From assembly GCA_028717055.1 (NCBI GenBank), contig JAQUOO010000046.1, forward strand, positions 1 through 9,328: DNA of 9,328 nt. The letters run 5' to 3'. This DNA comes from Candidatus Omnitrophota bacterium. Lineage in GTDB: Bacteria; Omnitrophota; Gorgyraeia; Gygaellales; Profunditerraquicolaceae. A program made the position numbers and the translations under genes. Positions 1-5,302 of the stretch are shown piece after piece. Every line of letters begins with the position of its first letter. Within the stretch, counting starts at the first letter, position 1. The notes below the pieces were generated by a model, which saw only the letters and a list, made by a program, of their open reading frames with translations, did not search any database and was not told where the DNA came from.

Positions 1-1
1 A

Positions 2-118
2 ACCGATATATCAAAGGCTCATGAGCTTAAAGTTGAACTCGACAAGTGGAATATCTATAAAGAATACGAGGACAGATTTTTGGATCTATTCAAGAAGACC
101 GGTGAAAAAAACAACTAG
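2..118 (+). CDS. 3' end of an unidentified upstream gene (partial)
   Basis: An open frame enters from the left edge and ends at TAG 116-118, giving 38 codons. The peptide is strongly charged and helix-like (for example HELKVELDKW and YEDRFLDLF), which looks like a real soluble C-terminus. The competing frame used by a longer HypE reading is rich in Ser, Thr and Arg and looks non-coding. If real, it overlaps the proposed hypE GTG start by 17 bases, a usual arrangement within an operon. I do not recognise the family. It does not match the conserved C-termini I know for HypC or HypD, the frequent upstream neighbours of hypE. The call rests on composition and frame only, so it is tentative. Confidence 0.42.
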   Translation, partial: TDISKAHELKVELDKWNIYKEYEDRFLDLFKKTGEKNN

Positions 119-1112
119 AATATTATTGGGGCATGGCAGCGGCGGAAGGCTCACCCATGATTTTATTAATCAAGTGCTGCTTGAAAGATTAAAGAATCCA
201 ATTCTAGGGAAATTGGCTGATAGCGCGGTTATAGATTACAAAGAACAAGTTGCTTTTACTACAGATTCTTTTGTGGTGAGCCCCTTATTTTTCCCCGGAG
301 GGGACATCGGCAAGCTCTCGGTATCCGGCACAGTTAATGATTTGGTTATGCTGGGGGCTGTTCCGGAGTATCTTTCTTTAGCCTTGATTGTAGAAGAGGG
401 GTTAGAACAGAAAATCCTTGAGAAAATAGTTTGTTCGATAGCTATTCAGGCCAAGAATTCAAGGGTGCAAGTTGTTACCGGAGACACAAAAGTCGTAGAA
501 AGACTGGCCGCCGATAAATTGTTTATTAACACTTCGGGCTTAGGCAGGCTAATTCCCTCGAGAATGTTGTCATTGAAGAATGTTCTGCCCGGTGATAAAA
601 TTATCATCACCGGGAACATCGCCGAACATGGTTTGAGTATTCTTGCCAAAAGAAAAGGGTTGGGTTTAAACTTTAATATTAAAAGCGATTGCGCAAGCCT
701 CAACGGATTGATCATCCCTCTTTTAAGGGCTACTCGGGCAATAAAATTTATGCGCGACCCGACCCGAGGAGGAATAGCGACAACTTTAAATGAGATCTCC
801 GAAGGTTCCGGATTAGGAATCATTGTCGAGGAGAAAGATATTCCGATGTCTCCAAAGGTTAGGGCTGCTTCGGAATTATTGGGCATAGATCCCCTTTATG
901 TCGCTAATGAAGGAAAGGCCTTGTTGGTCGTAGAGCCTAAAGAAGCGCAAAGAATCGTGACTGTTCTCAGAAAAAATCCCTTAGGTCGTAACGCTAAAAT
1001 TATCGGAACAGTTGAAAAGACGCCGCAGAGCAGGGTTGTGTTACGTACCGCTTTTAATACCGAGCGTATTCTGGATATGTTAACTTCTGATCCATTACCG
1101 AGGATATGTTAA
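102..1112 (+). CDS. hypE: HypE, [NiFe]-hydrogenase maturation factor (carbamoyl dehydratase)
   Basis: HypE acts in the cytoplasm with HypF. Its C-terminal cysteine receives a carbamoyl group, which is dehydrated using ATP to a thiocyanate, and the cyanide is passed to the HypC-HypD iron complex. The protein belongs to the PurM/AIR-synthase-like ATP-binding fold. Visible signatures are GHGSGG near the N-terminus, TTDSFVVSPLFFPGGDIG, the VNDLVMLGA stretch, RDPTRGG, and the diagnostic C-terminal tetrapeptide PRIC with the reactive cysteine last. I prefer GTG at 102, giving 336 aa, the usual family length, with the conserved core starting about ten residues in and a weak AAGAAG upstream. An in-frame ATG at 21 would add 27 residues that look non-homologous and would sit inside the upstream coding frame. 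The stop codon directly precedes the next ATG. No hydrogenase structural gene is in the window. Confidence 0.92.
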   Translation: MKKTTRILLGHGSGGRLTHDFINQVLLERLKNPILGKLADSAVIDYKEQVAFTTDSFVVSPLFFPGGDIGKLSVSGTVNDLVMLGAVPEYLSLALIVEEGLEQKILEKIVCSIAIQAKNSRVQVVTGDTKVVERLAADKLFINTSGLGRLIPSRMLSLKNVLPGDKIIITGNIAEHGLSILAKRKGLGLNFNIKSDCASLNGLIIPLLRATRAIKFMRDPTRGGIATTLNEISEGSGLGIIVEEKDIPMSPKVRAASELLGIDPLYVANEGKALLVVEPKEAQRIVTVLRKNPLGRNAKIIGTVEKTPQSRVVLRTAFNTERILDMLTSDPLPRIC

Positions 1113-1850
1113 ATGAAATCATCAAGATATATGAAGCGTTTTTACCGTGATTGGGCCAGGGCCAAGGACCTTTATCCTTTGCACATAGTCGCAAAAGAAA
1201 CCGATCTGCAGATTTTTACCAATAAGCCAGTAGACTCGAGATTCGTTGAAGAAAAGATCCGCAATTATCGTTGGGAAATAGAGAACTATATAAATAAAGA
1301 TCATCGTTTCCTCACTGCTTTAAAACCGATTCCAGTCGAGCTTGGCGCCGCTCTCATTGTAAAGGATATGGCAGAGCAGGCCAAGAGGGCGAATACCGGA
1401 CCGATGAGTACAGTTGCCGGAGCAATAGCCGGAGTTTTAGGCAAGGATTTGCTCAAGGCCGGTTACAAAGAAGTTATTGTTGAAAATGGCGGAGACATTT
1501 TTTTAAAATCCCGTAAAGTGCGCAAAGTCGGGGTATATGTGGGCCGCTCGAAAATGTGGAATAAATTGCAATTGGAGATAAAACCCAAAGATACGCCGTT
1601 AGGAATCTGCACTTCTTCAGGGACGCTGGGGCATTCTTTAAGTTTTGGCTGCGCGGATAGCGTAGTGATTATTTCAAAGAGCGTTAGCCTGGCAGACAGT
1701 GTAGCTACTGCTACAGCCAATCGCATTAATTCCAAAGAAGACTTGCAGCGGGCGCTTGATTTTGCCCGTTCCATCAAAGGTATCCTAGGGGTAGTCATTA
1801 TCTTAAAAAATAATTTAATTACTTGGGGCAAGGTAGAATTTGTTCGTTGA
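1113..1850 (+). CDS. UPF0280 family protein (COG2122, ApbE-like fold)
   Basis: This 245-aa protein has the hallmarks of UPF0280: RFYRDW near the start (9-14), ETDLQI (29-34), GPMSTVAGA (96-104), ENGGDIF (124-130) and CTSSGTLGHSLSFG (166-179). The family shares a fold with the FMN transferase ApbE. From memory, the Methanosarcina member (MA1715) was implicated, together with a DUF39 protein and a NIL/ferredoxin protein, in making homocysteine directly from sulfide in anaerobes; neither partner is visible here. A GAGGA at 1100-1104 sits 8 bases before the ATG, which follows the hypE TAA with no gap, so translation is probably coupled. A second Met at residue 7, just before RFYRDW, is a possible alternative start. 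No signal peptide or membrane segment is evident. The family assignment is firm and the biochemical role is inferred. Confidence 0.9.
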   Translation: MKSSRYMKRFYRDWARAKDLYPLHIVAKETDLQIFTNKPVDSRFVEEKIRNYRWEIENYINKDHRFLTALKPIPVELGAALIVKDMAEQAKRANTGPMSTVAGAIAGVLGKDLLKAGYKEVIVENGGDIFLKSRKVRKVGVYVGRSKMWNKLQLEIKPKDTPLGICTSSGTLGHSLSFGCADSVVIISKSVSLADSVATATANRINSKEDLQRALDFARSIKGILGVVIILKNNLITWGKVEFVR

Positions 1851-1856
1851 ATTTTC

Positions 1857-1902
1857 TTGACAATCACAGCTGATTGTGATAAAAAATCACTATAGATACA
1901 AT
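1857..1902 (+). promoter_or_regulatory. Candidate sigma-70-type promoter(s) in the 1851-2057 gap
   Basis: A consensus -35 TTGACA (1857-1862) is followed 17 bp later by TAAAAA (1880-1885), a 4/6 match to a -10 box. An overlapping alternative is TTGTGA (1874-1879), 17 bp, then TACAAT (1897-1902), a 5/6 match to -10. The second would start transcription near 1909. It lies just after the UPF0280 stop and before the terminator, so it would drive either a short RNA or a leader for the ATP-grasp operon. No start site is demonstrated. Confidence 0.45.
1863..1890. promoter_or_regulatory. Candidate operator: alternating ATCAC/GTGAT half-sites
   Basis: ATCACA (1863-1868) and TGTGAT (1875-1880) form a perfect inverted repeat with a 6-bp spacer. 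GTGAT (1876-1880) also forms an inverted repeat with ATCAC (1886-1890) across AAAAA. The same bases can pair as CAATCA (1861-1866) with TGATTG (1871-1876). Half-sites recur about one helical turn apart and cover the candidate -35 to -10 region, as expected for a dimeric helix-turn-helix repressor or activator. TGTGA...TCAC is superficially like CRP-family half-sites but with a 7-bp rather than 6-bp gap. The regulator is unknown. Confidence 0.38.
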
Positions 1903-1908
1903 ACTTAG

Positions 1909-1995
1909 CGTAATTTTTCAGGAGGCATTAAACTTAAATTGAAAAAATAGGCGTAACGAAAAGGGCTCTTTGGGCAGGATGAAGAGCCCTTTTTT
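1909..1995 (+). other. Candidate terminated leader transcript or small RNA with orphan Shine-Dalgarno
   Basis: If the TACAAT promoter is used, an RNA of roughly 87 nt would run from about 1909 to the terminator at 1959-1995. It contains a perfect AGGAGG (1920-1925) with no ATG or GTG at usable distance. The only readable frames are a TTG-led three-codon stretch (1939-1950) or an ATT-led seven-codon stretch (1927-1950). No known riboswitch consensus was recognised, and no clear antiterminator arm complementary to the terminator stem was found upstream. It could equally be meaningless spacer with a decoy promoter. Confidence 0.25.
1959..1995 (+). terminator. Strong intrinsic (rho-independent) terminator
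   Basis: A perfect 12-bp stem pairs 1959-1970 (AAAAGGGCTCTT) with 1982-1993 (AAGAGCCCTTTT) around an 11-base loop, with the T-run continuing to 1995. It ends the hypE/UPF0280 unit, the leader transcript, or both. The A-run on the left arm means the complementary strand also ends in T residues, so it could work in both directions, although no minus-strand gene is seen here. Confidence 0.88.
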
Positions 1996-2057
1996 GTAGT
2001 AAAAGAAATCTCATCACAAAATCAAGCAGCGGGGACTAAAAAGGGATCTCTAAAACA

Positions 2058-3047
2058 ATGAGAACAGTCGGGTTAACCTACGATTTAAAGACAGATTATC
2101 AATTCAAAGAAGGCGATCCTCTTGATGCCAATGCTGAATTCGATCATCCATCGACTATTGATGTTATTGCCTGCGCAATCGAAGCAAACGGTTTTAAGGT
2201 AGAAAGGATCGGTAACGCCGGGAACCTTCTTGAAAAATTAGCTTCTTTAAAGGTGGATATTGTTTTTAATATCTCCGAAGGATTAACCGGAAGAAACCGT
2301 GAATCCCAAGTACCCATATTACTTGAGATGGCCGGAATTCCTTTTGTTGGCTCAGACGCTCTTACTCTCGGGCTTACTTTAGATAAGGTTATGGCCAAAA
2401 AGATTTTTATCGCTGAGAAAATACCCACTCCGAAATTTATTGAAACAAGCTCAGTGGAAGAATTAGCAAATACCAATCATTACAAGTTTCCTTTAATCGT
2501 AAAGCCGCGCTTTGAGGGTTCTTCCAAAGGCTTAAGCGAAAGTTCCCGGGTTGAAAATAGAGATGACCTGCTTAAGCAGGTCGAATATATTGTTAATGCT
2601 TATAAACAACCAGTGCTGGTTGAAGAGTTTATATCCGGTCAGGAATTTACCGTGGCTTTGGTCGGAAACGATCCTGCGGAAGTCCAGCCGATTGTTCAAA
2701 TTAAAATCGACGGGAAACTAAAATTAAACGACAGGTTTTATACCTTTGCCCGTATTACTTCCGATAGGTTGGAATATATTTGCCCGGCAAAAATTCCGCA
2801 AGAATTAAAGAAGAAAATCGATGATCTGGCCTTAAGGACTTATAAAGCGGTAGATTGCCGTGATTTCGGACGGGTTGATTTCCGGGTTGACAATGATGGC
2901 AAGCCTTATGTCTTAGAGATAAACCCTTTGCCTTCCCTGTCTACCGAAGACGTATTTATGCTTTTAGCCAAGAATACAGGTATTACTTATGAGCAGATGA
3001 TTGGCAAAATCTTAAATAGCGCAATTAAAAGGCATAATCTTGACTAG
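2058..3047 (+). CDS. ATP-grasp ligase, D-Ala-D-Ala-ligase-like (paralogue 1)
   Basis: This 329-aa protein has the whole Ddl-like architecture: an N-terminal domain with EFDHPSTID (27-35) and NISEGLTGR (71-79), then the ATP-grasp fold. ATP-site features are IVKP with Lys149, the EGSSKG loop (153-158), LVEEF (187-191), and metal-binding GRVDFR (Asp274) and LEINP (Glu287, Asn289). ATP-grasp enzymes join a carboxylate to an amine through an acyl-phosphate. Classical Ddl features are missing: there is no GG.S.ERE-type N-terminal motif, the Tyr corresponding to E. coli DdlB Tyr216 appears to be Ile233, and NTSPG is replaced by NPLPS. The substrate is therefore probably not D-Ala plus D-Ala. The ATG follows a modest AAGGGA (2041-2046). 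The stop abuts the ATG of its paralogue, and a lysine aminomutase follows, which suggests an amino-acid or beta-amino-acid substrate. Confidence 0.85.
   Translation: MRTVGLTYDLKTDYQFKEGDPLDANAEFDHPSTIDVIACAIEANGFKVERIGNAGNLLEKLASLKVDIVFNISEGLTGRNRESQVPILLEMAGIPFVGSDALTLGLTLDKVMAKKIFIAEKIPTPKFIETSSVEELANTNHYKFPLIVKPRFEGSSKGLSESSRVENRDDLLKQVEYIVNAYKQPVLVEEFISGQEFTVALVGNDPAEVQPIVQIKIDGKLKLNDRFYTFARITSDRLEYICPAKIPQELKKKIDDLALRTYKAVDCRDFGRVDFRVDNDGKPYVLEINPLPSLSTEDVFMLLAKNTGITYEQMIGKILNSAIKRHNLD
2565..2582. repeat. Perfect 18-bp palindrome inside ATP-grasp gene 1
   Basis: GACCTGCTTAAGCAGGTC is perfectly self-complementary and encodes the DLLKQV stretch of the first ATP-grasp protein. It is not found at the equivalent place in the tandem paralogue. 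It could be a DNA-binding site or simply an effect of codon choice. No function is claimed. Confidence 0.5.
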
Positions 3048-4049
3048 ATGAAGATTGCCCTAACGTATAATTTAAAAAAGAAAGATACGACAAAACCCGC
3101 GGATTATTTTTCGGAGTGCGACTCTGAAGATACCATTAACGCCATCACCGGGGCTATCCGCAGAAAAGGTCATAATGTCGAGGCAATCGATGTAGAATAT
3201 CCCAAGTTATTCTCTTATTTTAGGAAAAATTCGGTAGATATGGTTTTTAATATTGCCGAAGGCAGGTCAGGTAAGTTTCGCGAATCGGAAGTTCCGGCGA
3301 TATTAGATTACCTGAAAATCCCTTACACAGGTTCAGATACATTCTCTCTCGCCCTGGCTTTGAATAAGGCCCTTACCAAGAAGATTTTAAAAGCCGAAAA
3401 TATCCCGACTCCGAATTTCCAGGTTTTTATTAAAGGAACGGAAGAGTTGAATCCGGATTTAAGATTTCCTTTGATCGTAAAGCCAAATTGCGAAGGTTCG
3501 GCTAAAGGGATTAGCAAGCTCAATGTGGTTAATAACGCGGAGGATTTATTCAAGCGGGTTAAAGATATCCTTAGCGTATATAAACAGGAAGCCCTGGTGG
3601 AAGAGTTCATCGAAGGCAAAGAGCTTACCGTAGGGATTTTGGAAAACGGCAAGACCCGTGTCCTGCCGATCTTAGAAATTGATTTCTCCGGCTGCAAGAA
3701 TAGCGGAGAATATTTTTATTCCTGGAAGATGAAAGAATACCAAGGAAATAAAGAGTTGGGGTTGGTGCCGACTTTTCACTGTCCGGCGCGCCTGGATCCG
3801 GAAATCGAAAAAGCAGTTAAGGATGTCGCGCTCAGGACGCATCGCGCAGTCGGTTGCTTGGATATTTCGCGTACCGATATACGTTTGGATAAATTCAATG
3901 TGCCTTATGTCCTGGAAATCAATCCTCTCCCGGGCCTGGATCCAAAGGAATCGAATTTTCCGATTATGGCGTATGCCGCAGGAATGAAATACGAAGATCT
4001 TATTGAGGCAATAATCCTAAGCGCCTCAGAAAGGAAAGGCTTAAATTGA
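3048..4049 (+). CDS. ATP-grasp ligase, D-Ala-D-Ala-ligase-like (paralogue 2)
   Basis: This 333-aa protein is a tandem paralogue of the preceding gene; about half the residues match across the NIAEG...PTPNF block (68-124). It keeps the ATP-grasp essentials: IVKP with Lys145, an EGSAKG loop (149-154), LVEEF (183-187), SRTDIR with Asp277, and LEINPLPGL with Glu290 and Asn292. It differs from paralogue 1 by Ala for the second Ser of the loop, by a longer insert with a YSWKMKEY stretch before HCPARL (about 222-248), and by an ESNFP segment where Ddl enzymes carry a catalytic Ser region. These differences lie near the acceptor-substrate side, so the two ligases may act on different substrates or in sequence, or form a heteromer. 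The start abuts the upstream TAG with only a distant AAAAGG (3027-3032), so translational coupling is likely. It overlaps the next gene by 4 bases. Confidence 0.85.
   Translation: MKIALTYNLKKKDTTKPADYFSECDSEDTINAITGAIRRKGHNVEAIDVEYPKLFSYFRKNSVDMVFNIAEGRSGKFRESEVPAILDYLKIPYTGSDTFSLALALNKALTKKILKAENIPTPNFQVFIKGTEELNPDLRFPLIVKPNCEGSAKGISKLNVVNNAEDLFKRVKDILSVYKQEALVEEFIEGKELTVGILENGKTRVLPILEIDFSGCKNSGEYFYSWKMKEYQGNKELGLVPTFHCPARLDPEIEKAVKDVALRTHRAVGCLDISRTDIRLDKFNVPYVLEINPLPGLDPKESNFPIMAYAAGMKYEDLIEAIILSASERKGLN
4031..4039 (+). promoter_or_regulatory. Ribosome binding site supporting the TTG start of the aminomutase gene
   Basis: AAGGAAAGG lies 6 bases before TTG 4046-4048. The TTG overlaps the upstream TGA as TTGA, a typical coupled stop-start. 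No ATG or GTG in a suitable place competes, so this site decides the unusual start codon. Confidence 0.65.
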
Positions 4050-5233
4050 GCAGCGTTCAGGCAATTGAAAATCAAAAATTGCAGCAGGAAAACGCTAATG
4101 TTGTACGCACAAGCAGAAAGCCCCGGGACTACCAGCAGATAGGTATTTATAAGGACATTAACCCTTTGGACTGGGAAGATTGGCATTGGCAGATCAAGAA
4201 CAGGATTTGCACCAAAGATGTTCTGGCGCAGATAATCAGTTTGACTCCCGACGAGGAAAAGGGGATTGATAAAGCCAAGGGCCGTTTATCCATGGCTATA
4301 ACTCCTTACTGGGGTTCTCTTCTTGACCAGGAAGACGCTAATTGTCCGATTAGGCGTCAATCTGTTCCGGTAATCCAGGAATCCATGGTTACTCCGCATG
4401 AAATGACTGATCCTTGCGCCGAAGACAGAGATTCTCCGGCTCCGCATTTGGTGCACCGCTATCCAGATAGGGTTCTACTATTGGCGACTGATCATTGCGC
4501 CATGTATTGCCGGCATTGTACGCGTAGGCGTTTGGTTGGCGATCATGAGGCTAAAGATGCAAATTCTGCGGATAGGTTTGACGCAGCTATCGAATACATA
4601 AAAGCTAACCGTAAAATAAGAGATGTGTTGATATCCGGAGGCGATCCGTTAATTCTGGAAGACGAAGAATTGGAGAGGTTGCTGCAAAAGATCCGTTCCA
4701 TATCGCACGTGGAATTTTTAAGGATCGGCACGCGTATTCCGGTTACCCTTCCTCAGCGCATTACGGAAAATCTGGTGAACATGCTTAAAAAATATTCGCC
4801 GATCTGGATGAGCATACATTTCAATCATCCCAAAGAGATTACCAAACGCTGCAAGATTGCCTGCGATATGCTTTCTGAGGCCGGTGTTCCTTTAGGCAGC
4901 CAGACAGTATTGCTTAAGGGTGTTAATGACCGGCCATTTATCATGAAAAAACTGGTTCATGAATTGCTGCAGGCAAGAGTAAGGCCATATTATATTTATC
5001 AGTGTGATCCGGTGCGCGGTACGCAGCATTTCCGGACTCCTGTAGCTGCCGGGATAAATATCATGGAGAAATTGCGCGGACATACTTCCGGATACGCTGT
5101 CCCTACCTATGTTATTGATGGTCCTGGCGGAGGCGGAAAGATTCCCGTGGGGCCGAATTATATTCTTTCACAGGCTAAAGGAAAATACGTCCTGCGTAAT
5201 TATAAGGGCAAGATTTACACCTACCTAGAATAA
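4046..5233 (+). CDS. kamA: Lysine 2,3-aminomutase (KamA-type radical SAM/PLP enzyme)
   Basis: This enzyme family interconverts L-lysine and beta-lysine using a [4Fe-4S] cluster, S-adenosylmethionine and PLP. The 395-aa protein shows CAMYCRHC with cluster cysteines 151, 155 and 158, the SGGDPL motif, and GPGGGGK with the PLP lysine at 365. Asp321 (YQCD) and Asp358 (VIDGPGGGG) correspond to Asp293 and Asp330 of the Clostridium enzyme, which hold the lysine side-chain amine. Glutamate 2,3-aminomutases carry other residues there, so lysine is the likely substrate. EpmB, which modifies a lysyl group for EF-P, is a relative, but full-length WEDWHWQIKNR and MAITPYW N-terminal motifs favour a free-lysine enzyme. 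The C-terminus stops soon after the PLP lysine, so the Cys375/377/380 zinc tail of the Clostridium enzyme is absent. It starts at TTG overlapping the second ATP-grasp gene, which implies a joint pathway. No beta-lysine acetyltransferase gene is in the window. Confidence 0.93.
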   Translation: MSSVQAIENQKLQQENANVVRTSRKPRDYQQIGIYKDINPLDWEDWHWQIKNRICTKDVLAQIISLTPDEEKGIDKAKGRLSMAITPYWGSLLDQEDANCPIRRQSVPVIQESMVTPHEMTDPCAEDRDSPAPHLVHRYPDRVLLLATDHCAMYCRHCTRRRLVGDHEAKDANSADRFDAAIEYIKANRKIRDVLISGGDPLILEDEELERLLQKIRSISHVEFLRIGTRIPVTLPQRITENLVNMLKKYSPIWMSIHFNHPKEITKRCKIACDMLSEAGVPLGSQTVLLKGVNDRPFIMKKLVHELLQARVRPYYIYQCDPVRGTQHFRTPVAAGINIMEKLRGHTSGYAVPTYVIDGPGGGGKIPVGPNYILSQAKGKYVLRNYKGKIYTYLE

Positions 5234-5268
5234 TTCTTCAATTAACTCATATACGCCTAGTAGGTGTA
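5216..5268. repeat. Competing inverted repeats at the end of kamA
   Basis: TACACCTAC (5216-5224, in the last kamA codons) is perfectly complementary to GTAGGTGTA (5260-5268). The same right arm can instead pair locally with TACGCCT (5252-5258) as a 7-bp hairpin with one G-U pair and a 3-base loop. No T-run follows, so it is not a convincing terminator. The remaining bases up to the next ATG hold no clear promoter. Confidence 0.3.
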
Positions 5269-5302
5269 CTTGGGATTAGTGCAGATAGGGTAAATACGGT
5301 AA

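Noticed and set aside
588..614. A 9-bp perfect inverted repeat (CCCGGTGAT/ATCACCGGG) with a 9-base loop in hypE
   Set aside because: It encodes the ordinary PGDKIIITG segment of HypE, has no T-run, and is most simply a by-product of codon choice.
446..886. A 146-codon minus-strand open frame inside hypE
   Set aside because: It is fully covered by conserved HypE sequence and has no family signature.
1927..1950. A seven-codon leader peptide after the orphan AGGAGG
   Set aside because: It would need an ATT start 1 base from the Shine-Dalgarno, or a TTG start 13 bases away for only three codons. Neither spacing is normal.
2058..4049. Calling both ATP-grasp genes ddl (D-alanine--D-alanine ligase)
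   Set aside because: They lack the classical N-terminal motif and the expected catalytic Tyr by eye, and they sit with an aminomutase rather than with mur genes.
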